Assembly: GCA_021292105.1 (NCBI GenBank)
Contig: CM037867.1
Coordinates: 13,168,183 to 13,232,182, forward strand
Source: Anadara kagoshimensis
Taxonomy: Eukaryota > Mollusca > Bivalvia > Arcoida > Arcidae
Reading direction: 5' to 3'
DNA: 64,000 nt
The notes under the pieces are model-generated. The model saw only the letters and a program-made list of their open reading frames with translations, searched no databases and was not told where the DNA came from. Positions 42,003 to 53,969 of this stretch are shown in pieces. The position numbers and the translations under genes were made by a program. Each line of letters starts with the position of its first letter. The first letter of the stretch is position 1.

Positions 42003-45000
42003 AGTCCCATTCCATTGTGTTCACTATCAGATGTCTTTGTACAATATTTCCATTCCAATGTGTCCACTATCAGATATCCCTGTACAATATTTCCATTCCA
42101 ATGTGTCCACTATCAGATATCCCTGTACAATATTTCCATTCCAATGTGTCCACTATCAGATATCCCTGTACAATATTTCCATTCCACTGTGTCCACTATC
42201 AAATGTCCCTGTACAATATTTCCATTCCACTATGACCACTATCAGATGTCCCTGTACAATATTTCCATTCCACTGTGTCCACTATCAGATACCCCTGTAC
42301 AATATTTCCATTCCACTATGACCACTATCAGATGTCCCTGTACAATATTTCCATTCCACTATGACCACTATCAGATGTCCCTGTACAATATTTCCATTCC
42401 ACCGTGTCCACTATCAGAAATCCCTGTACAATATTTCCATTCCACTGTGTCCACTATCAGATGTCCCTGTACAATATTTCCATTCCACTATGACCACTAT
42501 CAGATGTCCCTGTACAATATTTCCATTCCACTGTGTCCACTATCAGATATCCCTGTACAATATTTCCATTCCACCGTGTCCACTATCAGATATCCCTGTA
42601 CAATATTTCCATTCCACTGTGTCCACTATCAGATGTCCCTGTACAATATTTCCATTCCACTATGACCACTATCAGATGTCCCTGTACAATATTTCCATTA
42701 CACTATGACCACTATCAGATGTCCCTGTACAATATTTCCATTCCACCGTGTCCACTATCAGATGTCCCTGTACAATATTTCCATTCCACTGTGTCCACTA
42801 TCAGATGTCCCTGTACAATATTTCCATTCCGCCGTGTCCACTATCAGATGTCCCTGTACAATATTTCCATTCCACTGTGTCCACTATCAGATACCCCTGT
42901 ACAATATTTCCATTCCACTATGACCACTATCAGATGTCCCTGTACAATATTTCCATTCCACTATGACCACTATCAGATATCCCTGTACAACATTTCTATT
43001 CCACTGTGTCCACTATCAGATATCAATGTACAATATTTCCATTACACTATGACCACTATCAGATGTCCCTGTACAATATTTCCATTCCACTATGACCACT
43101 ATCAGATGTCCCTGTACAATATTTCCATTCCACTGTGTCCACTATCAGATATCCCTGTACAATATTTCCATTCCACCGTGTCCACTATCAGATATCCCTG
43201 TACAATATTTCCATTCCACTGTGTCCACTATCAGATGTCCCTGTACAATATTTCCATTCCACTATGACCACTATCAGATGTCCCTGTACAATATTTCCAT
43301 TACACTATGACCACTATCAGATGTCCCTGTACAATATTTCCATTCCACCGTGTCCACTATCAGATGTCCCTGTACAATATTTCCATTCCACTGTGTCCAC
43401 TATCAGATGTCCCTGTACAATATTTCCATTCCGCCGTGTCCACTATCAGATGTCCCTGTACAATATTTCCATTCCACTATTACCACTATCAGATGTCCCT
43501 GTACAATATTTCCATTCCACTGTGTCCTCTATCAGATACCCCTGTACAATATTTCCATTCCACTGTGTCCACTATCAGATGTCCCTGTACAATATTTCCA
43601 TTCCACTATGACCACTATCAGATGTCCCTGTACAATATTTCCATTCCACTATGACCACTATCAGATATCCCTGTACAATATTTCCATTCCACCGTGTCCA
43701 CTATCAGATGTCCCTGTACAATATTTCCATTCCACTATGACCACTATCAGATGTCCCTGTACAATATTTCCATTCCACTGTGTCCACTATCAGATATCCC
43801 TGTTCAATATTTTCATTCCACTGTGTCCACTATCAGATATCCCTGTACAATATTTCCATTCCACCGTGTCCACTATCAGATGTCCTTGTACAATATTTCC
43901 ATTCCACTATGACCACTATTAGATGTCCCTGTACAATATTTCCATTCCACTGTGTCCACTATCAGATGTCCCTGTACAATATTTCCATTCCACTGTGTCC
44001 ACTATCAGATATCCATGTACAATATTTCCATTCCACTATGACCACTATCAGATGTCCCTGTACAATATTTCCATTCCACTATGACCACTATCAGATGTCC
44101 CTGTACAATATTTCCATTCCACCGTGTCCACTATCAGATGTCCCTGTACAATATTTCCATTCCACTGTGTCCACTATCAGATATCCCTGTACAATATTTC
44201 TATTTCATTGTGTCCACTATCAGATGTCCCTGTACAATATTTCCATTCCACTGTGTCCACTGTCAGATATCCCTGTACAATATTTCCATTCTACTGTGTC
44301 CACTATCAGATATCCCTGTACAATATTTCCATTCCACTGTGTCCACTATCAGATATCCCTGTACAATATTTCCATTCTACTGTGTCCACTGTCAGATATC
44401 CCTGTACAATATTTCCATTCCACTGTGTCCACTATCAGATGTCCCTGTACAATATTTCCATTCCACTGTGTCCACTATCAGATGTCCCTGTACAATATTT
44501 CTATTCCACTGTGTCCACTATCAGATATCCCTGTACAATATTTCTATTCCACTGTGTCCACTATCAGATGTCCCTGTACAATATTTCCATTCCACTGTGT
44601 CCACTATCAGATATCCCTGTACAACATTTCTATTTCATTGTGTCCACTATCAGATGTCCCTGTACAATATTTCTATTCCACTGTGTCCACTATCAGATAT
44701 CCCTGTACAATATTTCCATTCCACTATGACCACTATCAGATGTCCCTGTACAATATTTCCATTACACTATGACCACTATCAGATGTCCCTGTACAATATT
44801 TCCATTCCACTGTGTCCACTTTCAGATATCCCTGTTCAACATTTCTATTCCACTGTTTCCACTATCAGATATCAATGTACAATATTTCCATTACACTATG
44901 ACCACTATCAGATGTCCCTGTACAATATTTCCATTCCACTGTGTCCACTATCAGATGTCCCTGTACAATATTTCCATTCCACTATGACCACTATCAGATA

Positions 45001-48000
45001 TCCCTGTACAATATTTTCATTCCACTGTGTCCACTATCAGATATCCCTGTACAACATTTCTATTCCACTATGACCACTATCAGGTGTCCCTGTACAATAT
45101 TTCCATTCCACTGTGTCCACTATCAGATGTCCCTGTACAATATTTCCATTCCACTATGACCACTATCAGATGTCCCTGTACAATATTTCCATTCCACTAT
45201 GACCACTATCAGATATCCCTGTACAATATTTCCATTCCACTATGACCACTATCAGATATCCCTGTACAATATTTTCATTCCACTATGACCACTATCAGAT
45301 ATCCCTGTACAATATTTCCATTCCACTGTGTCCACTGTCAGATATCCCTGTACAATATTTCCATTTCACTGTGTCCACTATCAGATGTCCCTGTACAATA
45401 TTTCCATTCCACTGTGTCCACTATCAGATGTCCCTGTACAATATTTCCATTCCACTATGACCACTATCAGATATCCCTGTACAATATTTTCATTCCACTA
45501 TGACCACTATCAGATATCCCTGTACAATATTTCCATTTCACTGTGTCCACTATCAGATATCCCTGTACAATATTTCCATTACACTATGACCACTATCAGA
45601 TGTCCCTGTACAATATTTCCATTCCACCGTGTCCACTATCAGATGTCCCTGTACAATATTTCCATTCCACTGTGTCCACTATCAGATATCCCTGTACAAC
45701 ATTTCTATTCCACTGTTTCCACTGTCAGATATCAATGTACAATATTTCCATTACACTATGACCACTATCAGATGTCCCTGTACAATATTTCCATTCCACT
45801 GTGTCCACTATCAGATGTCCCTGTACAATATTTCCATTCCACTATGACCACTATCAGATGTCCCTGTACAATATTTCCATTCCACTATGACCACTATCAG
45901 ATATCCCTGTACAATATTTCCATTCCACTATGACCACTATCAGATATCCTTGTACAATATTTTCATTCCACTATGACCACTATCAGATATCCCTGTACAA
46001 TATTTCCATTCCACTGTGTCCACTGTCAGATATCCCTGTACAATATTTCCATTTCACTGTGTCCACTATCAGATGTCCCTGTACAATATTTCCATTCCAC
46101 TGTGTCCACTATCAGATGTCCCTGTACAATATTTCCATTCCACTATGACCACTATCAGATATCCCTGTACAATATTTTCATTCCACTATGACCACTATCA
46201 GATATCCCTGTACAATATTTCCATTTCACTGTGTCCACTATCAGATATCCCTGTACAATATTTCCATTCCACTGTGTCCACTATCAGATATCCCTGTACA
46301 ATATTTCCATTTCACTGTGTCCACTATCAGATATCCCTGTACAATATTTCCATTTCACTGTGTCCACTATCAGATATCCCTGTACAATATTTCCATTCCA
46401 CTGTGTCCACTGTCAGATATCCCTGTACAATATTTCCATTCCACTGTGTCCACTATCAGATATCCCTGTACAATATTTCCATTTCACTGTGTCCACTATC
46501 AGATATCCCTGTACAATATTTCCATTCCACTGTGTCCACTATCAGATATCCCTGTACAATATTTCCATTCCATTGTGTTCACTATCAGATATCCCTGTAC
46601 AATGTTTCCATTCCACTGTGTCCACTATCAGATATCCCTGTACAATATTTCCATTCCACTGTGTCCACTATCAGATATCCCTGTACAATATTTCCATTCC
46701 ACTATGACCACTATCAGATGTCCCTGTACAATATTTCCATTCCACTATGACCACTATCAGATATCCCTGTACAATATTTCCATTCCACTATGACCACTAT
46801 CAGATATCCCTGTACAATATTTCCATTCCACTATGACCACTATCAGATATCCCTGTACAATATTTCCATTCCACTATGACCACTATCAGATGTCCCTGTA
46901 CAATATTTCCATTCCACTATGACCACTATCAGATATCCCTGTACAATATTTCCATTTCACTGTGTCCACTGTCAGATATCCCTGTACAATATTTCCATTC
47001 CACCGTGTCCACTATCAGATGTCCCTGTACAATATTTCCATTCCACTATGACCACTATCAGATGTCCCTGTACAATATTTCCATTCCACTGTGTCCACTA
47101 TCAGATACCCCTGTACAATATTTCCATTCCACTATGACCACTATCAGATGTCCCTGTACAATATTTCCATTCCACTATGACCACTATCAGATATCCCTGT
47201 ACAACATTTCTATTCCACTGTGTCCACTATCAGATATCAATGTACAATATTTCCATTACACTATGACCACTATCAGATGTCCCTGTACAATATTTCCATT
47301 CCACTGTGTCCACTATCAGATGTCCCTGTACAATATTTCCATTACACTATGACCACTATCAGATGTCCCTGTACAATATTTCCATTCCACTGTGTCCACT
47401 ATCAGATGTCCCTGTACAACATTTCTATTCCACTGTTTCCACTATCAGATATCAATGTACAATATTTCCATTACACTATGACCACTATCAGATGTCCCTG
47501 TACAATATTTCCATTCCACTGTGTCCACTATCAGATGTCCCTGTACAACATTTCTATTTCACTGTGTCCATTATCAGATATCCCTGTACAATATATTCAT
47601 TCCACTGTGACCACTATCAAAATTGTTCCTTTACAATATTTTCATCTTACTGTGTCCACTATCAGATGTCCCTGTACAATATTTCCATTCTACTGTGTCC
47701 ACTGTCAGATATCTCTGTACAATATTTCCATTCTACTGTCTCCACTGTCAGATGTCCCTGTACAATATTTCCATTCCACTGTGTCCACTATCAGATGTCC
47801 CTGTACAATATTTCCATTCCACTGTGTCCACTATTAGATATCCCTGTACAATATTTCCATTCCACTGTGTCCACTGTCAGATATCCCTGTACAATATTTC
47901 CATTCCACTGTGTCCACTATCAGATATCCCTGTACAATATTTCCATTCTACTGTGTCCACTGTCAGATATCCCTGTACAATATTTCCATTCCACTGTGTC

Positions 48001-48112
48001 CACTATCAGATATCCCTGTACAATATTTCCATTCCACTGTGTTCACTATCAGATATCCCTGCACAATATTTCCATTCCACTGTGTCCACTATCAGATGCT
48101 CCAGTGCAATGA
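42003..48112. repeat. 43-bp minisatellite, array 2 (~140 copies)
   Basis: The unit has GTCCACTATCAG, ATATCCCTGTACAATATTTC and CATTCCACTGT. The main variants are TGTGTCC/TATGACC, GATATCC/GATGTCC and CACTG/CACCG/CATTG. 43 is not a multiple of three, and the consensus lacks stops in all three + frames. Frames of up to 330 codons (e.g. 43780-44772, 44081-45073) therefore arise by chance. Multi-unit blocks recur: about 42490-42880 matches about 43092-43482 (offset 602, 14 units), and about 45242-45580 matches about 45930-46268 (offset 688, 16 units). Confidence 0.98.
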
Positions 48113-48320
48113 TTCCATTTCACTGTTTCCACTATCAAATATTTTGCATTTGTCTTCCCAATGCCCCTGTGTGGTTTTTCCAACTCTTTTTACTTTGAGA
48201 GAACCGTGTAAGTTTTCTCCAATCCTTTTTCTATTTTCAGATGCCCCTTTGTCCACTATCAGAATTACTTGTGTACGATTTCCCCATTTTTCAACCAAAT
48301 GCCCTTGCAAGATTTTCCCA
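48113..48320. repeat. Decayed edge of the 43-bp array
   Basis: Recognisable phrases (TTTCCACTATCAAATATTT, TTTGTCCACTATCAGAATT, CCAATGCCCCTGT, AAATGCCCTTGCAAGATTTTC) persist at irregular spacing with many substitutions. This is the usual appearance of an array border. Confidence 0.8.
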
Positions 48321-48659
48321 TAACCAAAAACTATAAGTTTTCTACATCTGTTAAACTGGTAACTGCACTTTTAGTCAAACCATACTGCTTACACACAACT
48401 CTCCTTAAGAAAAATATTATGATTCTGAATTTTGTGATAATTTTAATGGGGAAATAAGCCTTGAAACTTTATGTATTCAAGGTGATAAGCTTACTGAGTA
48501 AACAGAAATATGTATTTAAAAAGAAAATAGATCTAAATTGATGTTATAAGACAGAAATATTTGTGATAATATACAGATAAGTAAAATATGTATAACTGAT
48601 ACACAGACATCTCCCAAGTTAAATGTATTTATGATAAAAAAAGTCATAAATCTCTCCTT

Positions 48660-49330
48660 AAACAGTGAAAAGCCGTCTAACATCCATTAGAATAAAGTAT
48701 GTATTTTTTATTAATGTAAATACTTTATTCCAGAAATAGGTATTGCATTTCTAGCCATTTTACTGACAAACATTTTCAAACAAGGATTTTCCTATGTGGA
48801 ATATGAACCTAGGTGATGTGATCTATACAGGAAAAACCCAAAAAGACGTCTTAACATCAATTAGAATAAAGAATGTATTTTTTATTATTAATGTACATAG
48901 TTTATTCCAGAAATAAGTATAATATTTCTAGACATTTTTTTTTCATCAGATTGTATGATTTCTTTATAATACATGGACACCATTATATCTGAATGTTTTG
49001 ATCAATGGAGTTGATTGATTGGAGTTTTATGTCCCAGTCAAGAATATCTTCACTCTCAATCAGGTAATTCAGGAATGGCAGAAAAATCCAGAATGCCCTG
49101 TAGAAAACCACTGACCATTTGCAAGTTAAGCAATTGACAAACTTTCTCGAACTAGGATCTGCTTGTGTAGAATTTGAAGCTAGTTGATAAGAGATGCTGT
49201 GATTTGTACAATGAAAAACCCCAAAGGCTGAAAAAATCCCAAAAGGTGTCTAACATCATTTCTAGACACTTTTTTTCATCGGATTGTACGATTTCTTTGT
49301 AATACATGGACACCATTAAATCTGAATGTT
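48660..49330. repeat. Imperfect local duplications
   Basis: CATTAGAATAAAGTATGTATTTTTTATTA..TTTATTCCAGAAATA at 48687 recurs at 48860. A longer block (CTAGACATTTTTTTTCATC..GATTGTATGATTTCTTT..ACATGGACACCATTA..GGAGTTGATTG) at 48930-49025 recurs at 49262-49350. Confidence 0.75.
49014..49205 (-). mobile_element. SINE C, reverse
   Basis: GTTTTATGTCCCAGTCAAGAATATC (3' end), CCAGAATGCCCTGTAGAAAACC, ACTTTCTCGAACTAGGATCTGC and GAATTTGAAGCTAG (B box, decayed) in reverse order. Confidence 0.7.
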
Positions 49331-49344
49331 TGATCATTGGAGTT

Positions 49345-49545
49345 GATTGGTTGAAGGGAGTTTTATGTCCCAGTCAAGAATATTTATTATTAATGCACTT
49401 ATTCCAGATTGTCCCAGTCAAACCTTTTCACTTGTAAGTGCTCAGTTCAGGAATGGTTTGAGGAAACCAGAATGCCCTGTAGAAAACCACTGACCTTTGG
49501 CTAGCAAAGTGAACTGGCAAACTTTCTCACACTATTGATCGATTG
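49345..49545 (-). mobile_element. SINE C, reverse, second copy
   Basis: GTTTTATGTCCCAGTCAAG at 49360, AATGCCCTGTAGAAAACCAC, CAAACTTTCTCACACTA. A local inserted repeat (TTATTATTAATGCACTTATTCC) breaks its 3' part. It is the partner of the 49014 copy in the local duplication. Confidence 0.7.
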
Positions 49546-49547
49546 AT

Positions 49548-49725
49548 GGATTATTCCAGTCAAGAACATGTCACTTATATCGAGACATCACAGCTATAGG
49601 TGAAATGGCTGAAATTTTTTAGCTTTGTCATGTGCTTAAAGCAATGTGCAGGGAGGATTCTTCAGCATGCTAAACTTACCATGGTATGTGATATCAATTT
49701 TCAATGTCTCGATGAAAGACCCTTG
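49548..49725 (-). mobile_element. SINE A 3' part, reverse
   Basis: CCAGTCAAGAACATGTCAC, TATATCGAGACATCACAGC, AGGTGAAATGGCTGAAATT, GCAATGTGCAGGGAGGATTC and GCATGCTAAACTTACCATGG. It belongs to the subfamily with the GCATGCTAAA block seen at 14740 and 52195. Confidence 0.7.
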
Positions 49726-49821
49726 ACTTCTATTTATAAATCTGATGTAAACAGATTTGTGACTGGACTTTGACTTCATTGCCATTGGCTATGATTTTAG
49801 ACCTTATCCTCTGCTATGTTA

Positions 49822-49839
49822 CCCCCCCCCCCCCCCCCC
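49822..49839. repeat. (C)18 homopolymer
   Basis: Eighteen consecutive C, with one A on each side. Length in the assembly may be unreliable. Confidence 0.95.
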
Positions 49840-49843
49840 AATA

Positions 49844-50021
49844 CAGTCGAACCTGCTTTAAAGGCCACCTCTATATAAGGACCACCTGCTTAAAAAGGCC
49901 AGTACAATTTTATCCCAATTGTTCTTTATTCATAATATTTGAACCTGTACATAAAACCACCTGCCCATAAAGGCCGCTTTTATTGGTTCCCTTGGGTGGC
50001 CTTTATAGACAGGTTTGACTG
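49844..50021 (+). mobile_element. MITE D, TA-flanked
   Basis: The element is 178 bp, CAGTCGAACCTG to CAGGTTTGACTG, TA at 49842-49843 and 50022-50023. Its interior closely follows the 28701 copy. Confidence 0.9.
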
Positions 50022-50023
50022 TA

Positions 50024-50744
50024 GAATAAAAATTCCAGTTAATCTAGTCACTTAAATTATCATTGAGGCATTAAAAAAAAGATTAGATAGAGAATACCTG
50101 AATATTTAATTAATACAAACCAATGCCGTTAATGAAATGGACAGGTAAAAAAAAGAACAGCATTTGTCTGATAACTATGACTTCTTAATGTGTTGTATGA
50201 CAGCTCATGAAAATATATGGCCACCATTTTTTATGCCTTTTCTTGGTCACATTATATGTCCTCTTGATGTGATGGACATATCATGGAATAAATAAGGATT
50301 GATAATGTTCATACAGATAAAAAGAATTTTTGGGATTGAATGTAAGGTACAGTAAACAATACATGTAAATTTTTCTCATTTGTCCTCGACTTGAATTTTT
50401 CTCTTGAAATTTGGATGCCATTTTTATGACAAGAGCATTGAAGTTTCATGTCATGCTGCAGTATTATGCATACATCTACATAAGTGCATTAATGTGCAGT
50501 TTTGATGTGTGGGTGACTTTTTGATGCCACTTGGGGAAGAATAATAATTAACAGGTAAATACAATGGAACTTGTCTGGCCCAAATACTTTGGCCTGCTGA
50601 TTCTTGTGGGGTAGTTTTCTCTGAGTACTGTCATTTTCTTCACTATCCTAAAAATATTGAGGTTTGCTGTTAATTTTTGACAGGAATTTGGTTACCACAC
50701 ATCAATTGACAAAGCATATCACCCGTATCGGTCCTAATGAAATA
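50024..50744. other. No feature recognised
   Basis: AT-rich sequence. I see no frame or repeat that I can defend. Confidence 0.3.
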
Positions 50745-50920
50745 GTAGAGATTCTTTCACTAGTACAGAGTTGATCAGTTTGGGAATAGTGGAGGAAACC
50801 AGAGTGCCAGGAGAAAACTACAACATTGATACAAAGAGACTGGCTTGCAAAATTATCTGCTTCAGTGCGATTCAAACCATTAGGTGATGAAATGGCTCTG
50901 ATATGTAATAAACGACAGAG
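50745..50920 (-). mobile_element. SINE C, reverse
   Basis: GAGATTCTTTCACTAGTACAG, AGTGGAGGAAACCAGAGTGCC, GGAGAAAACTACAACATTG, GACTGGCTTGCAAAATTATC and GATTCAAACCATTAGG (B box). Confidence 0.72.
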
Positions 50921-51065
50921 TAATGTTACCTAGCTGTGACCCTGTTACTATTCCCTTGGGTTATTGGATCTTTAGGATTTGAGGACCCAATAGTCTTCAT
51001 TATCATCCCCATGAATTTTGGATAGTGCACTCCTTAATACTTGTAAGATCTAGAAGATACATTTT

Positions 51066-51187
51066 GGAGAATTTTGAGTTGAGTTGAGTAATAGTGTTTA
51101 GTGTCAAGAATATCGCGCTTATATCGAGATGTTGACAGCTATATGTAAAGGTGCATTGTGCTGATGGCATTGTATAGCAGGGTTTCC
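51066..51187 (-). mobile_element. SINE A 3' end, reverse, truncated
   Basis: Starts with GAGTTGAGTTGAGTAATAG (reverse of the CTCAACTC tail), then TGTCAAGAATATCGCGC, TATATCGAGATGTTGACAGC, GCATTGTGCTGATGGCATTG and TATAGCAGGGTTT, where it stops. This is a 5' truncation. Confidence 0.8.
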
Positions 51188-51234
51188 TCTAAAACATCAC
51201 AACATAATTATGTTTGCATTACTGTATTGCAAAA

Positions 51235-51305
51235 TATGACCCACTAAGGCCTTAACAATGGGGTCATTTGACAAAATAGGGGATAAAAACGCCCATGGTC
51301 CCTTG
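51235..51305. repeat. Short dispersed repeat, copy 2
   Basis: Partner of 6522-6600: CCCACTAAGGCCTTAACA, GGGGTCATTTGACAAAATAG and CCCATGGTCCCTTG. Confidence 0.6.
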
Positions 51306-51649
51306 TTACAATCTTAAATTTATTAGATTCTGTTGGTGGTGGTATTTTAAAAATAATTCTTGCATAAAGATATACTTCATTTGTGTCATGGCATGTGTAC
51401 TATAAGCAGGTGGTTAGAATTTAATAAAAATGAGTTTTATTTTAAATGGTTTGTCCAGGTTTCCTTAAGGTGAAAAATGATTTGTCTGGCACAAATTTTG
51501 TGAACATTCTTGTCTTTGTATTGTTTGGCATGAATAAAGGAATAGTAACTTAACATGTTGTAAGCAGCTTTGCATGGATAGACGGACATCCATAGCTGAG
51601 TGTTCTAAAGCATCAGCTAAAAGATCACAGCACCTCTCCATGTCAAACC

Positions 51650-52318
51650 ACTACTATGATAGCTCATTTGGTAGAGTGTTTCTTGTTGTTGAATGTTGCT
51701 TAACTTCGCATCAGCAATTTTTCAGCTTTTCTCGAACAGAACTATTTTATTAATCTCTATGGATTAATCTATGAACAAGTTTGTGAAGTGCGAGTGTGTT
51801 TTATGGTCTGCCTTGTACCAGTGTGCACTCAGGGAGTCAGTACAGCACAGACAAGCGTGTCACTCCCCAGTCACATTATACTGACACCAATTGAATCCGT
51901 AAAGGCCAACATCAAGGAAAATTCACTTTCCCACAAGAGGTCTGAGCGGGACTCTAACTCGCAGTGGTGAGAGACCCTGAATTTGTAGACTAATGTCTTA
52001 TCCATTAAGTCACCGTGGCCTCATTTGGTAGAGTGCTCGATCTGTATGTAGGAGGCTTGGATTCACATCTGGCTTGGTCTGACCAAGACTTGAAAGCCAG
52101 AAGTGAATGTTCTTCCACCAATCACTCAGCATAAAAAATGAAAGTCATGGGGTCCTTTGGAAGATACAAGGAAAACCATGGTAGGCATACCATGCCATGC
52201 TAAAGAACCCCCTTCACATTGCCCTGAGTTCACATCAAAAGTAAAAGTTTATGTGTATCACATGTGCCCGGTGACATCTCAATATAAGTGAAATCAATTT
52301 CAATGCTAAAATCTCTCT
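51650..52318 (+). mobile_element. SINE A split by a reverse SINE B
   Basis: The head ACCACTACTATGATAGCTCATTTGGTAGAGTG stops at 51678 and continues at 52036 (CTCGATCTGTATGTAGGAGG, box B ATTCACATCTGG decayed). It runs to GGTGACATCTCAATATAAGTG near 52290. CTCATTTGGTAGAGTG at 51663-51678 is repeated exactly at 52020-52035. Confidence 0.9.
51679..52019 (-). mobile_element. SINE B, reverse, nested in SINE A
   Basis: On the minus strand: box A region GACTTAATGGATAAGACATTAG, box B region CGAGTTAGAGTCCCGCTCAG, GGCCTTTACGGATTC, GACACGCTTGTCTGTGC, GCATCAGCAATTTTTCAGC in reverse order, and a CAACAACAAG tail. A 16-bp perfect target duplication is derived from the host SINE's box A. The 60-codon + frame at 51788-51970 is not a gene. 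Confidence 0.92.
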
Positions 52319-52530
52319 CAGGCAGATACTACTTTGAAAACAACTTTTCAGGTTTTCCCTTTAGAAGGTTTTCAGTTTACTCAGGGGTTGAGCCTGTCTG
52401 ATTTCACATTCTGTAAATGTATTAAATTTCACATGTTTTTATTTTCGTGGTATAGAAAATATAGACATATTCATGTAGTTAAATTTTCTTGTTGTTTGAC
52501 TTTCTCGTTTTTTGCACTATATAGAGGATC

Positions 52531-52676
52531 TTAGACGAGTGGGGGTTTAATATGAAATTTATTAAACGAGTTTAATAATTAAATATGCCACGAACCTTGG
52601 CGAGTGGCATATTTAATTATTGAACGAGTTTAATGAATTTCATATTAAACCCTCACGAGTTTAAGATTCTATATAT
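52531..52676. repeat. ~146-bp near-perfect palindrome
   Basis: Arms of about 66 bp, left GGTTTAATATGAAATTTATTAAAC..AATAATTAAATATGCCAC and its complement on the right, meet at a short GAACCTTGGCGAG loop. CGAGT/ACTCG occurs symmetrically in both arms. The structure would extrude or fold strongly. Confidence 0.9.
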
Positions 52677-53114
52677 CACATAACTCAAAATACCGAGGCA
52701 TAATGACATGTACATATTGTTTGATGCCATATAGAAACGAACGATTTTTATCTAGGTCAGACAAATCACCTCAAAATTAACTGCGCAAGTAAGAATATAG
52801 TTCTATTTAGTTATAGTAAAAGTAAATTAATCACCTAGAAAAAAGACATAATCAGAATGTAAGTTTAAATCATAATATTTTTCCGAATGCATCAAAATTA
52901 TTTTTCAAAGAATCGGAAAGTCTTCAAAAGTCTAAAAATAAACAACAGACTGACACAGTTTTCATATGACGTCATTAGGCACGACCACTACGTAAATCAG
53001 AAGCGTGATAACTGATTACGTCATAATCAAGTGATATTACATGGGTACCTGTGTAATACGAAAAATATTACACCGTTGTATTCCATCAATAAACAGGAGG
53101 GTTATGTGATATAA
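52677..53114. mobile_element. Possible body of a hairpin-ended element
   Basis: TATATCACATAAC at 52671-52683 is inverted at 53101-53113 (GTTATGTGATATA). Between them TATGACGTCATTAGG (52964) and CTGATTACGTCATA (53010) form another inverted pair; TGACGTCA at 52966 is a perfect CRE-like palindrome. No coding. Together with the adjoining palindrome this looks like a composite foldback transposon of unknown class. Confidence 0.5.
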
Positions 53115-53960
53115 CACAATAAGCATAATATTGTTTATGCTAGGTATTAATTTTCGCAAAAAATTAGTACACCGCAAAAATAAATATGTTAACAGTATTT
53201 CCAGAAAAGCATAGTTTTCCTAAAAACTTAGGTCAAGACTCTCGCTTTGCCATATTTTTGGTCAAAACTTGGCCAAATTCACAATTAAAAATCTTATGGA
53301 TTTTTACACCAACACCAAACTGATTTTCACAATTTAAAAAAAACAACTAAAATTACACTATAATATTGGTAAAAATGATTCAAAATACAAAAAATCATGT
53401 CTTAAATATTGTAACCTGTCCATGTTAATAATTAATACATGTAATAGTATTTTTAATTTTCATAATTTTGCGTTTTCACAATTAAAAGGGGTTTTCTTGG
53501 CTCATCATCTTCCTCATCATAAGTGAAAAAAATGTAAACCAATTTTACCCGCCATACTTCAACATTTATATATAAAAACTATAAAAATCATACTGGTAAT
53601 TAATTCATATCATGCTATGTGTACTCTAAGCAGGTGCTTCTTTAATTTTAATGAAAAGAAAAATGAGTTTAATTCCCAGTAAAACCTGTTTATTTCAAAG
53701 TGTGAGGAAGTTACGATTAGTTAAATAATTAAACAAATACAAGGATATAATACTGACAGTTGGAGGTGTTTTGTGACATTAATTCTAAACGACTTCAGAA
53801 TATGTCTAATAACGACACATTAATTCTAAAGTGACTTCAGAAAACATCTAATTACAGCACATTAATTTTAAACGACTTAAAAATATGTCTTATAATGCGG
53901 TTATGTTTTATGATTGATATCAATTAAATGTAGAAGAATATTCCTTCATAAATATTGCAT
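53115..53960. other. AT-rich region with small local repeats
   Basis: GACATTAATTCTAAACGACTTCAGAATATGTCTAAT occurs about three times with changes (53776-53895). TTTTCGCAAAAAATTAG at 53150 recalls MITE G. Nothing else stands out. Confidence 0.4.
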
Positions 53961-53969
53961 AGATTGGTA

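Noticed and set aside
42003..48112. Long open frames (up to 330 codons) with repeating CTIFPFHCVHYQ-type peptides
   Set aside because: The unit length of 43 bp rotates the frame every unit, and the consensus has no stop in any + frame, so all three frames are open at once. They have no splice context, domain or start-codon logic.
42003..48112. CRISPR-like appearance (regular short repeats)
   Set aside because: There are no unique spacers between repeats, units are contiguous, and the sequence is eukaryotic.
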